A stretch of DNA of 64,000 nt from an uncultured Dehalococcoidia bacterium (lineage in GTDB: Bacteria > Chloroflexota > Dehalococcoidia > Lucifugimonadales > UBA3495): assembly GCA_958296445.1 (NCBI GenBank), contig OY282565.1, positions 3,335,570 through 3,399,569 of the forward strand, in the 5' to 3' direction. Shown in pieces: positions 31,103-39,653 of this stretch. Below the pieces are notes generated by a model that saw only the letters and a list, made by a program, of their open reading frames with translations, was not told the origin of the DNA and did no database searches. Each line of letters begins with the position of its first letter. Position 1 is the stretch's first letter. Position numbers and translations under genes: made by a program.

Positions 31103-32557
31103 CTACTCCTGTTCCAAAAATTGACGCACCCAGTCAGCGTGGGGCTGGCGGTCTTTCATATTGTAGAGAATCACGGCGTTGCGGACGGAATCGGCCTGGA
31201 AAAAGCGCTCGTAGAGTATCTGCCGCGCCCCAAAAGCACTACACGACACATCCCAAGCCAGCCGGAACAGCCGCACCCGGTCGCGGGCCGAGGCGGTGTC
31301 GGTTTCCAGATAGCGGTTGATTTCCTCCGCCAGCGGCCCCTCCAAATCGGCCTCCGTGGGCAGGGCCATCAGGCTGCTGGATCCCAGCAGGTGGATAATC
31401 TCGCCCATCCGCGGATACATACGGATAAACAAATTGCGGGCCGCCTGCAACGGCAGTTCCGCCGGCGCCATCACCCCCCAGCGGTCTACCGCGGCGTCGG
31501 CCTCGGCGGCCCGCAGGCAGGCTTTCGTAACCTCCAGATTCTCCACAATTTCCGCAATCATCTGTTGCGCCTGCTGCTGTTCCGACGAACCCAGCGTTTC
31601 CGTCATCAGCGTCGCCAGCCCCAGCACAAACTCGCACTTGGCGACATTCTTGGTAACCACCTGATGCCCCGAATGCAAGTGCCGGTTGGTGGCAAGCTGC
31701 AAATTGTTGCACAACTCCACATCCCCCAGCAAAAACACCCGCTCCCACGGCACCAGCACATGGTCGAAAAAGGCCACCGCGTCCATTTCCTCAAACCGCG
31801 AACCCAGCGGATGATCGAAATGGGACGAGCCATAGTCGAAGCTCTCGCGGCACTGGAAGCGCAGCCCCGGCGTATTGTTGGGCAGGGCAAAGGCGAAGGA
31901 ATAGCGTTCCGGCGCCTGCCCCGGTAGCTGGTGCGAAGTGGTCGGATACAGCGCGATTTCCTCCGACAGCGGCGCCAGCGTTGCCAGCACTCGCGCCCCG
32001 TTGACCACGATGCCCGCGTCGGTTTCCTTCTCCACCGACAGCGCCACATCGGTGCGGTCTTCCAGCGGCGTAGCGCCGGGGGCGCGGCTGCGTTGCAGAT
32101 TGAGCAGCGTATGGGTCAGCACCAGGTCGTTCTCCCGAACGTGTTCGTAGTAGCCGTTGATATTGTCCTTGAACTCCGGGCGGTTCTGAGCGAAATAGTC
32201 GGCCGCCGCCGCCATAGCCATAATGTTGACATTCATAAAATCCGGGCTGCGGCCCATCATCCCGAAAGTGGAGCGGGCCCAGTGCCGCATCTGCACCCGC
32301 CGGGCCTCCAAATCGGCCATAGTCCGGGGCAGAATGAACGACGTCCCCACCCGGTCGCCCGTAGTGGGCGATGTATAGGTCATTTCGTCTCGGATCGCCG
32401 GATCATGCTGCATATCGTAAAGCCGGGCCAGCGACTCCACCCCGCCCCGCAGCGCCGGATGGGTAGTAACATCCTTAACCCGCTCCCCATGCAGATAGAC
32501 CTCAGGCCCGTTCTCTCTCAGGTTGGCGATATATTCCGCCCCGGTTCTCGCTGGCAT
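31103..32557 (-). CDS. 4-hydroxyphenylacetate 3-hydroxylase (HpaB) family flavin monooxygenase
   Basis: A 484-residue member of the HpaB/PvcC/4-hydroxybutyryl-CoA dehydratase-like family that uses FADH2 supplied by a separate reductase to hydroxylate phenolic compounds. The family pattern is clear: RTGAEYIANLRENGPEVYLHG at the N-terminus (the stretch spans about residues 4-24), PRTMADLEARRVQMRHWARS (about 76-95), the FALPNNTPGLRFQCRES segment, and a C-terminal helical domain with RMYPRMGEIIHLLG. The ATG at 32557 follows AGGGGG; the frame back to 32629 reads through intergenic DNA. No reductase (HpaC) gene is close by. The natural substrate is unknown. Confidence 0.9.
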   Translation of the reverse strand: MPARTGAEYIANLRENGPEVYLHGERVKDVTTHPALRGGVESLARLYDMQHDPAIRDEMTYTSPTTGDRVGTSFILPRTMADLEARRVQMRHWARSTFGMMGRSPDFMNVNIMAMAAAADYFAQNRPEFKDNINGYYEHVRENDLVLTHTLLNLQRSRAPGATPLEDRTDVALSVEKETDAGIVVNGARVLATLAPLSEEIALYPTTSHQLPGQAPERYSFAFALPNNTPGLRFQCRESFDYGSSHFDHPLGSRFEEMDAVAFFDHVLVPWERVFLLGDVELCNNLQLATNRHLHSGHQVVTKNVAKCEFVLGLATLMTETLGSSEQQQAQQMIAEIVENLEVTKACLRAAEADAAVDRWGVMAPAELPLQAARNLFIRMYPRMGEIIHLLGSSSLMALPTEADLEGPLAEEINRYLETDTASARDRVRLFRLAWDVSCSAFGARQILYERFFQADSVRNAVILYNMKDRQPHADWVRQFLEQE

Positions 32558-32696
32558 AACGCGCCCCCTAGCTCTGTCTCTCCCGCAATGGTAACACGCC
32601 CAACCCAAGCCGTCATTCCGCCCCGCCATCCGTCATCCGCCGCTCTGTCCGTCTGTCATTCCGGCCCCACCCCTTCGCCGTCTGTCATTCCGGCCG

Positions 32697-32767
32697 TCTG
32701 TCATTCTGAGCGTAGCGAAGAATCTCACCTAGGGCAGTGAGACCCTTCGCTTTGCTCAGGGCGACAA
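32697..32767. repeat. Long inverted repeat, family B
   Basis: TCTGTCATTCTGAGCGTAGC-GAAGAATCT on the left and AGACCCTTCGCTTTGCTCAG-GGCGACA on the right form a hairpin of about 25 pairs with mismatches. A related hairpin is at 51800-51872 and half copies are at 42137 and 54875. The gap 32558-32916 holds this and several GTCATTCCGGCC words and no gene. Confidence 0.8.
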
Positions 32768-32916
32768 AGGGCAATTTCGCAATCGTATCCCGCCCATCGT
32801 CCGAATCGGAAATCCCGCCACCCCCCCAATCCGCCAAATCCCGATTCCAATTCCCCCTGTCATAATGTACCATTCCGCCATACTGCCAACTCTGCCCCAA
32901 GCAAGGAGATTGACCG

Positions 32917-33234
32917 ATGTACGTAATCATCGCGCCCATCCAGATTAAGGAAGGCTGCAAAGACCAGTTTATGGAAGCCATCATCGAGGACGCCAAAGGC
33001 TCGGTGAACGACGAACCCGGCTGCCTGCGTTTCGACGTGATTCAGGACGCCGGCGACGAAAACCGCATCTGGCTCTATGAAGTCTACCAGGACGAGGACG
33101 CCTTCCAAGCCCACACCCAGGCTCCCCACTTCATCAAGTTCCGCGACGCCACCGCCGACATCCGCGTCGAGGGCATCCAGGGCGCCGCCCGCGGCAGCTC
33201 CAACGTCTGGCCCCCCGACGCCGAATGGAAATAA
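32917..33234 (+). CDS. Antibiotic biosynthesis monooxygenase (ABM) domain protein
   Basis: A 105-residue ferredoxin-like-fold protein of the ABM/quinol monooxygenase (YgiN) type: YVIIAPIQIKEGCKDQFMEA (about residues 2-21), DEPGCLRFDVIQDAGDENRI (about 36-55) and YEVYQDEDAFQAHTQAPHFI (about 58-77), with the conserved histidine in HTQAPH. Members oxidise quinols or act on small metabolites without metal. A close paralogue follows at 33317, separated by a family C repeat. An AAGGAGATTG site precedes the ATG. Confidence 0.88.
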   Translation: MYVIIAPIQIKEGCKDQFMEAIIEDAKGSVNDEPGCLRFDVIQDAGDENRIWLYEVYQDEDAFQAHTQAPHFIKFRDATADIRVEGIQGAARGSSNVWPPDAEWK

Positions 33235-33256
33235 CCCCCAATTCCCCGTAACCTCA

Positions 33257-33294
33257 ACTCCCTCCCCCTCCGGGGGAGGGCCAGGGTGGGGGCG
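33257..33294. repeat. Palindromic repeat, family C
   Basis: The core CCCCTCCGGGGGAGGG then CCAGGGTGGGGGCG. It matches the copy inside the ROK gene at 6011-6048 and lies between the two ABM paralogues. Confidence 0.85.
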
Positions 33295-33316
33295 CATCCA
33301 AAAAAGGAGACGCAAA

Positions 33317-33637
33317 ATGTACGTAATAATCGCCCCAATTCAGATAAAAGACGGCGCCAAAGAGCAAGTGCTGGAGGCCCTAGTGCCTAACGCCCGGGCG
33401 GCGGTGGAAACCGAGCCGGGCTGCCTGCGCTTCGACGTCATCCAAGACGCCGGCGATGAAAACCGCGTCTGGGTCTACGAAATCTATGTGGACGAGGACG
33501 CCTTCAACCATCACACCCAAACCGCCCACTACCTGAAAGCCATCGAAACCATCGGCCCCAACCGCGCCGACGGCGGGCTGACGGGCGCGGCCCGGGGCAG
33601 CGTAAACGTCTGGCCCCCGGACGCCGAATGGAAGTAA
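33317..33637 (+). CDS. Antibiotic biosynthesis monooxygenase (ABM) domain protein, paralogue
   Basis: This 106-residue protein shares the plan and many identical segments with the preceding gene: YVIIAPIQIKDGAKEQVLEA, EPGCLRFDVIQDAGDENRVW, HHTQTAHYLK, and the ending SVNVWPPDAEWK. The two are clearly tandem paralogues. The ATG at 33317 follows AAAAAGGAGACGC. An open frame back to 33077 runs through the first paralogue in another frame and is not a gene. It is followed after 16 nt by a RidA gene, so the three likely form one transcript. The substrates are unknown. Confidence 0.88.
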   Translation: MYVIIAPIQIKDGAKEQVLEALVPNARAAVETEPGCLRFDVIQDAGDENRVWVYEIYVDEDAFNHHTQTAHYLKAIETIGPNRADGGLTGAARGSVNVWPPDAEWK

Positions 33638-33653
33638 AAAAGGGAGGCGCATA

Positions 33654-34049
33654 ATGGCAAAAACGATACTACAGAGCGACGCCGTAGCCGTGCCGCGGGG
33701 CATAATGTCCCAAGGCATAGCGGTTCCGGCGGGGCGGATGGTGTTCGCTTCCGGGCAGGTCGCCCGCGGAGTTGACGGCGAGCTGGTGGGCCGCGGCGAC
33801 ATCCAGGCCCAAACCCGCAAGACCCTAGAAAACCTCCAAGCCGTGCTGTCCGAGGGCGGCGCCACAATGGACGACGTGGTGAAAGTCACCGTCTTTGTGA
33901 CCAACCTAGCCGAACACTTCGCCGCCATCCACCAAGTCCGCGCCGAGTTCTTTTCCCCCGCCTACCCCGCCAGCACCCTAGTGGAAGTAAGCCGCCTAGT
34001 AGACCCGGAAATGCTCATTGAAATCGAGGCAATCGCGGTGGTGCCGTAA
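33654..34049 (+). CDS. RidA family protein (third copy)
   Basis: A 131-residue RidA/YjgF-type protein: VPRGIMSQGIAVPAGRMVFA (about residues 12-31), QTRKTLENLQAVLSEGGATM (about 51-70), DDVVKVTVFVTNLAEHFAAI (about 71-90) and the C-terminal STLVEVSRLVDPEMLIEIEA (about 109-128). The usual arginine of imine-hydrolysing RidA, found in a R-x-x-V or similar segment near residue 105, is not certain here. A GGGAGGCGCATA site precedes the ATG. It follows the ABM pair directly and ends before a strong hairpin. Confidence 0.87.
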   Translation: MAKTILQSDAVAVPRGIMSQGIAVPAGRMVFASGQVARGVDGELVGRGDIQAQTRKTLENLQAVLSEGGATMDDVVKVTVFVTNLAEHFAAIHQVRAEFFSPAYPASTLVEVSRLVDPEMLIEIEAIAVVP

Positions 34050-34058
34050 ACGCAAAAC

Positions 34059-34086
34059 GCCGGGGCGCACAACTATGCGCCCCGGC
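34059..34086. terminator. Strong hairpin after the RidA gene
   Basis: GCCGGGGCGCA-CAACTA-TGCGCCCCGGC is a perfect 11-pair stem 9 nt after the stop codon. There is no T run, so it may pause transcription or protect the mRNA end, or be a repeat. Confidence 0.45.
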
Positions 34087-34160
34087 ATCCAATCCCAATA
34101 ACCCCGAACCACTGCAACCCCGCATCCCATTAACCCAGCATCACCACAACACCGCATCAC

Positions 34161-34226
34161 CGTCATTCCCACCCGCCCCGTCATTCCCGCCGTTCTCCCG
34201 TTATTCCCGCGAAAGCGGGAACCCAC
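34161..34226. repeat. Palindromic repeats, family A, two partial copies
   Basis: CGTCATTCCCACCCGCCCC then CGTCATTCCCGCCG, and CGTTATTCCCGCGAAAGCGG followed by GAACCCA. They fill most of the gap before the convergent VOC gene. Confidence 0.7.
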
Positions 34227-34252
34227 GCCCCGGCCAATAACAGCCCGAAAGC

Positions 34253-34771
34253 CTAGCCCCGGTTGGCCGCCGCAGCCGCCGCCACGCTGTCGGGAACCAA
34301 ATCCGCTTCCCAAGGGCCGGGAAAATTGCCTTGCGGACGGTCGCCGCTCATAAAGAGGTTTTCCTGCCGGTGCCACTGCTCGCGCGGCGTTTCGTAGTAA
34401 ACCTCAATGCCGTTCCCGTCCGGGTCTTTCAGATAAATCCCCAGAGAAAGGCCGTGGTCGGAAACCCGCTGGATGGGTACGTTCTTTTCCTTCAGGTTGT
34501 TGTAAAAGTCAGCCAAATCCTCCAGACTGCCCATCCGCCAGGCCATGTGATTCAGCCCCACCTGCCCAGCGCGGGGGCCGTCGGCGTTCTCCCCCACCTC
34601 CATCAGCGCAATTTCGTGCGACTCGTCCAAGTTGGCCGACATAAACGCGGCCCGGCCCTCCATAAAATCGTAGGTGTGCAGCCCCAAGACGGCCTCGTAC
34701 CACTCCCGCGCGGCTTTGGCGTTCCGCACGTAAATGTTCACGTGTCCCAGATAACTAGGCGTGTATCCCAT
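34253..34771 (-). CDS. VOC-superfamily (glyoxalase/extradiol dioxygenase-like) protein
   Basis: The 172-residue protein has paired beta-alpha-beta-beta-beta units. LGHVNIYVRNAKAAREWYEA (about residues 7-26) carries the first metal histidine, GLNHMAWRMGSLEDLADFYN (about 77-96) a second, and YLKDPDGNGIEVYYETPRE (about 116-134) the glutamate ligand. This is the set expected for an extradiol-type dioxygenase or a glyoxalase-fold isomerase. The ATG at 34771 has AGGAGG upstream, so the longer frame from 34786 is rejected. The catechol-like substrate is unknown, but the setting with HpaB-type and ABM genes suggests aromatic metabolism. Confidence 0.85.
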   Translation of the reverse strand: MGYTPSYLGHVNIYVRNAKAAREWYEAVLGLHTYDFMEGRAAFMSANLDESHEIALMEVGENADGPRAGQVGLNHMAWRMGSLEDLADFYNNLKEKNVPIQRVSDHGLSLGIYLKDPDGNGIEVYYETPREQWHRQENLFMSGDRPQGNFPGPWEADLVPDSVAAAAAANRG

Positions 34772-34861
34772 AGCCCACCTCCTCAAACATAACCGTTTCG
34801 CGCCATAAAACTACCACACCGCAACCAAACCCGCAAGGGCGCAACCGCCCCCTCCACCACC

Positions 34862-35062
34862 CGCCATTCCAGCGAAAACGGGAATCCCGCCCCCCAATGC
34901 AATTGTCTGAATCAGGATTGACCGGATTAAAGGATTTTCACGATTCCCTATCATCCGGCTAATCCTCTAATCCCGAAAATCCTGATTCAGACAAAACGGA
35001 TTTTCAAGATTCCCTACCATCCGGCTAATCCCTTAATCCCGAAAATCCTGATTCAGACAAAA
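34862..35062. repeat. Family A copy and a family D block
   Basis: CCGCCATTCCAGCGAAAACG is followed by two units bounded by TTGTCTGAATCAGGATT and AATCCTGATTCAGACAAAA, with GATTCCCTATCATCCGGCTA inside. The gap between the VOC and GDP-mannose epimerase genes holds nothing else. Confidence 0.8.
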
Positions 35063-35067
35063 GAAAT

Positions 35068-36027
35068 TCAACATTTCCGCTTGTCCAGTTCCTCGGCTAT
35101 CCAGCGATAAGTATGCCAAATTCCTTCCCGGATAGTTGTTTCCGGCTGCCACCCAATGATTTTGTTCAGAACCGTATTGTCGCTGTTGCGCCCCCGCACT
35201 CCCTGAGGCTTGCTCAAGTCATAGTTGCGGAGCAGACGCTTTCCGGCGGCGGCGCACACGGCGTCCACCAACTGGTTGACCGTAATCAGTTCCTCGGTTC
35301 CCAAGTTTACCGGCTTGGTGTAACCCGATTCCATAATGCGCCGCAGTCCTTCAATACAGTCGTCAATATAGCAAAAGCTGCGAGTCTGTTCGCCGTCGCC
35401 CCACACCTCAATGCCGGTGCCGTCCTCGGCCAGAGCCACCTTGCGGCAGATCGCTGCCGGGGCCTTCTCCTTTCCGCCGTCGTAGACGCCCAGCGGGCCG
35501 TAGATGTTATGAAAGCGGACAATACGCACGTCCAAGCCGCATTCCTCATGGTAATACGTAGTCAACTGCTCGGCGAACAGCTTCTCCCATCCATAGCCCT
35601 TTTCCGGGTCAGCGGGAATGGCCTCATCTTCCCGCAAAGGAGTAACGTCCTCGGCGGCCTGTAGAAAGCTGGGATAAACACAAGCCGAGCTGGTGTAGAG
35701 GTATCGTTTCACCCGCGAAACCCGCGCCGCCTCCAGCATATGGCTGTTAATCAGGGTGTTGTTGCGGGTCAGGAAGGCGTGGTTGGCGGTGATATAGCCA
35801 ATCCCGCCCATATCCGCGGCCAGTTGATAAACGTCGTCCATCCCGTCGGCGGATCGCAGGCAACTCTCAAAATCGCGCAAATCGGCAATCACGAATTCGT
35901 CGGCAACGCTATCCTCGAACTCGGGATGCTTGATGTCCACGCCCCGAACCCAGTGACCCTCGGCTTTCAGACGCTTGACCAAGTGATGGCCGATGAACCC
36001 GCCGGCCCCGGCAACAACAGTGTTCAA
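35068..36027 (-). CDS. NAD-dependent epimerase, GDP-mannose 3,5-epimerase-like
   Basis: The 319-residue SDR-type sugar nucleotide enzyme has the glycine motif GAGGFIGHH (residues 7-15), LAADMGGIGYITANHAFLT (about 68-86), the catalytic SSACVYP (about 112-118) and YGWEK (about 144-148). Also visible are FHNIYGPLGVYDGGKEKAPA, WGDGEQTRSFCYIDDC and GVRGRNSDN. These segments match plant GDP-mannose 3,5-epimerase closely, more than other epimerases. It would convert GDP-D-mannose to GDP-L-galactose or GDP-L-gulose for polysaccharide. The start is a TTG with AGGGGAG six nt before it. It is the last gene of the minus-strand polysaccharide run that begins at 46288. Confidence 0.85.
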   Translation of the reverse strand: MNTVVAGAGGFIGHHLVKRLKAEGHWVRGVDIKHPEFEDSVADEFVIADLRDFESCLRSADGMDDVYQLAADMGGIGYITANHAFLTRNNTLINSHMLEAARVSRVKRYLYTSSACVYPSFLQAAEDVTPLREDEAIPADPEKGYGWEKLFAEQLTTYYHEECGLDVRIVRFHNIYGPLGVYDGGKEKAPAAICRKVALAEDGTGIEVWGDGEQTRSFCYIDDCIEGLRRIMESGYTKPVNLGTEELITVNQLVDAVCAAAGKRLLRNYDLSKPQGVRGRNSDNTVLNKIIGWQPETTIREGIWHTYRWIAEELDKRKC

Positions 36028-36045
36028 TGGATGCTCCCCTTTGAT

Positions 36046-36804
36046 TTATGGCCGGTCTATAAGCTGAAATACCTTCCTGCTGGGCTTTAACACAGGAAAC
36101 AACAACAGCCCCGCCAAGCCATTATTCCGGCAGATACGGGCCACTTCTATGTTGGCCTTGATGATTCTTTTGATGTTCTTGGTGGAATTGCCCCCCGGTG
36201 CCATATTCACCAGCACTCGCCTCAAATACTTCACCTTGACTTTGTGCTTGTATAGCAGCCGCAACATGAAATCCTGATCCGCTGCGATAGGATACCGTAA
36301 ATCGAACATCCCGTGACGCTCATAGACGCGCTTTCGCACGAAGAACGCCATGTGTGGGGGCAACCAGCCAAAGTGAACCTTTGCTCTACAGTAATCCCCA
36401 GCCTTCCAATATCGCACCGTCTTGCCTGCTTCGTTCACGTAAATTTGGTCGCCGTAACAGGCATCAATATCTTCATCCGACTGGAAGACATCCATAACCG
36501 CGCCAATTACAGACGAATCTCCGTATTGGTCATCGGCGCTTATGAAATGCACCACATCGGCGGAAGCCCCGGTAGCCTTGGCAATGCCTTTGTTTATGCC
36601 ATCGAATATACCCTTATCCGGCTCGCTGATGAGCACCGAAATCTTGTCCCGGTATCCCTCAAGGACTTCCAGCGTGCCGTCGGTAGATCCGGCGTCCACA
36701 ACGATTATTTCCATTTCATGCCCGTGCTGCTGCGACAGGATGGATTCCAGCGCCCGTCCAACCCGCACATCGTTGAACACCGGGACTACGACGGATATTT
36801 TCAT
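36046..36804 (-). CDS. Glycosyltransferase family 2
   Basis: A 252-residue GT-A glycosyltransferase. It starts KISVVVPVFNDVRVGRALES (residues 2-21), has EIIVVDAGSTDGTLEVLEGY (about 32-51), and the DxD-like region is SADDQYGDSSVI (about 89-100). Later segments such as HMAFFVRKRVYERHGMFDLR and ADQDFMLRLLYKHKVKVKYL fit the acceptor side of family 2 enzymes. It would add a sugar to a growing surface polysaccharide on the cytoplasmic side. Gene spacing to DegT (36814) is 9 nt, so the two are co-transcribed. Confidence 0.9.
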   Translation of the reverse strand: MKISVVVPVFNDVRVGRALESILSQQHGHEMEIIVVDAGSTDGTLEVLEGYRDKISVLISEPDKGIFDGINKGIAKATGASADVVHFISADDQYGDSSVIGAVMDVFQSDEDIDACYGDQIYVNEAGKTVRYWKAGDYCRAKVHFGWLPPHMAFFVRKRVYERHGMFDLRYPIAADQDFMLRLLYKHKVKVKYLRRVLVNMAPGGNSTKNIKRIIKANIEVARICRNNGLAGLLLFPVLKPSRKVFQLIDRP

Positions 36805-36813
36805 GGAGTCCCG

Positions 36814-37920
36814 CTACCCATCGAATGCCCCGATGGTCTGAACCACCCGGCCCAACTGCGCGTCGCTAATTTCCGGGTACATCGGAATCGACAGGATAGC
36901 TCCCGCCAGCCGCTCGGCCACCGGAAAATCGCCCAAGCCGTACCCCAGCGACCGGAACGCCGGCTGCAAGTGCAACGGCAACGGGTAGTGTATCCCCACG
37001 CCGATTCCATTAGCGGACAAATGTTGCCGCAGCTCTTCCCTCCGTCCCGTCTGGATGACATATAGATGATAAACGTGTCTGCCGCCCGGCATCCGCGCGG
37101 GCAGCGTCAGCCACGGAAATTCGCCCAACGCCGCGTCATACTTCGCCGCCACCGCCCGCCGCGCCGCGTTCCACTCCTCCATATAGCCCAGCTTCACCCC
37201 CAGAACCGCCGCTTGGAGCGTGTCCAAACGGCTGTTGCCCCCAGCGTATTCGTGCCGGTACTTGTCCGTCCGTCCGTGATCCCGCATCATTCGCACCGTG
37301 GCGGCCAGCCCCACGTCCTTCGTAACCACCGCCCCGGCGTCGCCATACGCCCCCAGATTCTTGGCCGGATAGAAGCTGAAAGCCGCCGCATCGCCCCAGC
37401 TCCCAGCCCGCTTACCCTGATACTCTGCACCATGCGCTTGCGCCGCATCCTCAACAACTTTGACCGAGTGCTGCCTAGCGACCTCCATTATATCCGCCAT
37501 CGGCGCCAACTGCCCGTATAAATGAACCGGGATAGCCGCTTTTGTCTTTGGGGTTATCGCCGCGCTCAGCCCCTCGGCAGTCATATTGAAGTGGCCCGGA
37601 TCCACGTCCACCAAAACCGGCCTGGCCCCCGCGGTAACGATGGCCTCGGCGGTAGCGATAAAAGTGTTGGCCGCGGTTATCACCTCATCACCGGGGCCAA
37701 CCCCCAGGGCATTGAGCGCCAAAGCCAGAGCATCAGTGCCGTTGCCGACCCCAACCGCGAAATCCGCCCCGCAAAAGGCGGCAAACCGCTGCTCAAAATC
37801 GGCCACCTCGGGCCCGTTTATAAACTCGGCCCGCTCCAGCACCCCATCAATAGCCGCCCGCATTTCCGTCTCAATGGCCGCATACTGAGCCTTCAGGTCA
37901 ACCAGCGGGATGGAGAGCAT
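36814..37920 (-). CDS. DegT/DnrJ/EryC1/StrS-family sugar aminotransferase
   Basis: A 368-residue PLP-dependent enzyme that puts an amino group on a nucleotide keto-sugar. It has VGVGNGTDALALALNALGVG (about residues 56-75), GDEVITAANTFIATAEAIVT (about 75-94), the LVDVDPGHFNMTAEGL segment, and VEDAAQAHGAEYQGKRAGSW containing the PLP-contacting region. AAFSFYPAKNLGAYGDAGAV carries the Schiff-base lysine (near residue 184). A C-terminal HVYHLYVIQTGRREELR stretch is normal. The ATG has TGGAGAGC just before. It belongs with the glycosyltransferases next to it; the sugar cannot be named. Confidence 0.92.
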   Translation of the reverse strand: MLSIPLVDLKAQYAAIETEMRAAIDGVLERAEFINGPEVADFEQRFAAFCGADFAVGVGNGTDALALALNALGVGPGDEVITAANTFIATAEAIVTAGARPVLVDVDPGHFNMTAEGLSAAITPKTKAAIPVHLYGQLAPMADIMEVARQHSVKVVEDAAQAHGAEYQGKRAGSWGDAAAFSFYPAKNLGAYGDAGAVVTKDVGLAATVRMMRDHGRTDKYRHEYAGGNSRLDTLQAAVLGVKLGYMEEWNAARRAVAAKYDAALGEFPWLTLPARMPGGRHVYHLYVIQTGRREELRQHLSANGIGVGIHYPLPLHLQPAFRSLGYGLGDFPVAERLAGAILSIPMYPEISDAQLGRVVQTIGAFDG

Positions 37921-37941
37921 AACACGGAAACCTCGCTTTTC

Positions 37942-38844
37942 CTAATTTCTAGCGGCGCCTTCCTTCGGCGCCAATACCATCAGGCTGGAATAAACACCGA
38001 CGCCACGCACCCGATTGTAACAGTACCGGAGCACATTCAGGGCGAAAGGAATCCGTACCACCATTTTCTTAATGAGATTCCGGCGTCGGCTTCTCCCCGG
38101 AGCCTTCCACAACTCTTTGGAAAACATATCCTCAGAGTAGGCTCTCCGGTGATGACGAACGATGTCGAACCCATATTTATCCGCCAGATAGGTTATGGTA
38201 TTCAGCCCAAAGAAGTGAACATGATCCGGTATCTCCCAATCGAATATATCCCAACGACCTGCTTGGGGAGTGATCTCGCCGGTTTTCAAGATTACTGCCC
38301 CTCCCTCCCGCTTTAACAGGTCGTGAAAACGGCCAAAGAGCCAAGGAAAGCTGCTGATGGGAACGTGCGAAATCACATTGACCAACATTATTCTGTCGAA
38401 TGACCCAAGCTCCAGTTCCGTTGCAGCTTCGAAGGTTGACTCAATAATGGCAGCGCCGGAGACTTGGCGGGCTTTTCCGGCCCTGGCCGGGTTGGGTTCG
38501 ATACCCACCCCCGCCAACTTGGGACTCAACAGCTCCAGCAGGCGGCCCGTTCCACATCCCACATCAAGCACCGTTCCTGCATCTCCGGCATCGGCGGCAA
38601 TTAGCGGAAACCACAGGTTGTAGTACTCCACAGAAGCCCGGTAGTAGGTTTCAGGGTCGGAAATTTCCATGTCTTCATGGCCGTGCGCGGCTTCATTATG
38701 TATCCTCTCTTCCCCAGGATAGGGATGCACAAAAAGCAAACCACAGTCGCCCTGACAAGCAAAGACTGTGTATCCACCCGTGGAAAACTGCAAAGTGCTG
38801 GAATGACCGCAGAGAGGACACGAGGGCTTCAGGCTGCTAATCAT
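37942..38844 (-). CDS. Class I SAM methyltransferase with N-terminal cysteine motif
   Basis: The 300-residue product opens with CPLCGHSS (about residues 9-16) and CQGDCGLLFVHP (about 30-41), a zinc-ribbon-like head common in sugar-linked methyltransferases. It continues with the SAM-binding motif VLDVGCGTGRLLELL (about 92-106), then GIEPNPARAGKARQ and MLVNVISHVPISSFP. A post-motif segment LLKREGGAVILKTGEITPQ is normal. A basic C-terminal region (APGRSRRRNLIKKMVVRIPF) may bind membrane. It probably methylates a sugar or glycolipid of the cluster. The ATG at 38844 has AGGAAAGGAAT before it. Confidence 0.85.
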   Translation of the reverse strand: MISSLKPSCPLCGHSSTLQFSTGGYTVFACQGDCGLLFVHPYPGEERIHNEAAHGHEDMEISDPETYYRASVEYYNLWFPLIAADAGDAGTVLDVGCGTGRLLELLSPKLAGVGIEPNPARAGKARQVSGAAIIESTFEAATELELGSFDRIMLVNVISHVPISSFPWLFGRFHDLLKREGGAVILKTGEITPQAGRWDIFDWEIPDHVHFFGLNTITYLADKYGFDIVRHHRRAYSEDMFSKELWKAPGRSRRRNLIKKMVVRIPFALNVLRYCYNRVRGVGVYSSLMVLAPKEGAARN

Positions 38845-38876
38845 AGGTTTATTCCTTTCCTGGAATGCCTGCCGGT

Positions 38877-39653
38877 TCACGCCCGGCGGCGGCAGACCAG
38901 AAGCAAATTCCCCCGGGTGGCCTTGTCCTGAATTTCCCCCGTATTATAGCCGATAACGTACTCCCGCTCGATAGTCAATCCCGCCTCCGTAAACAAGCGT
39001 CTGAAGGAACCCCTAGAGTACCCGTGCATAAACCCCTCCAGCGGGCTGCCATCCAGTTCCGTAGAGTATACCTTGTCGCCCGCATCCAGGTTAGGGTCAA
39101 CCACCGACCGGACATACTCCCAAATCGCGGCGGGCCAACTCCGGCGGAACCCTGCCCCCTCCCCCAAGTGCCAGCGGTTTATCGCATCCACGAACAGCAG
39201 GCCATTGGGCCGCAGCATCCGGCCCAGCTCCCCCGCAGCTTTCCGTCGGTCAGCAGCGGAAGTAAGACAAGAAAACGGGAAAAAAAGGCAAGTGACCAGA
39301 TCGAAAGACTCCCCGGGAAATGAAATGCCGGTCAGGTCGCAAACCTTGACTTCCCTAAATCCGCCCCCCCGCGACTTGGCGATTTCGGCCATTTGCCAAC
39401 TGGCGTCAAACCCGCAGAGTTCCATATCCGGCAATGCATCCTTCATCCGCGCCCAGCGCGAGCCGGTGCCGCAGGCCGCATCCAGCACCGACAGCGGGCG
39501 CCCCTCGGCCATAGCGTACTGCAACACAATTTGGTCAACCGAGTCATTAAAGGCGTGCCGCCGCGCTCCAATAGTGTCCTCATACGTGGCTGCTATCTTG
39601 TCGAATCGAGTCTGTATTATGCGCTTGTGCCTTGCGGAATAACCTCTACTCAT
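38877..39653 (-). CDS. Class I SAM methyltransferase
   Basis: A 258-residue methyltransferase with LSVLDAACGTGSRWARMKDA (about residues 58-77) as motif I, ELCGFDASWQMAEIAKSRGG (about 81-100) as motif II and the FDLVTCLFFPFSCLTS segment as motif IV. Then comes LGRMLRPNGLLFVDAINRWH. It shares no close identity with the neighbouring methyltransferase at 37942. It overlaps the upstream glycosyltransferase stop by 4 nt (39650-39653, ATGA), so translation is coupled. The substrate is unknown but is likely the polysaccharide or its carrier. Confidence 0.85.
   Translation of the reverse strand: MSRGYSARHKRIIQTRFDKIAATYEDTIGARRHAFNDSVDQIVLQYAMAEGRPLSVLDAACGTGSRWARMKDALPDMELCGFDASWQMAEIAKSRGGGFREVKVCDLTGISFPGESFDLVTCLFFPFSCLTSAADRRKAAGELGRMLRPNGLLFVDAINRWHLGEGAGFRRSWPAAIWEYVRSVVDPNLDAGDKVYSTELDGSPLEGFMHGYSRGSFRRLFTEAGLTIEREYVIGYNTGEIQDKATRGNLLLVCRRRA

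Noticed and set aside
34059..34086. Classical rho-independent terminator call with high confidence.
   Set aside because: The stem is excellent but no T tract follows on either strand, so it is kept only as a low-confidence hairpin.
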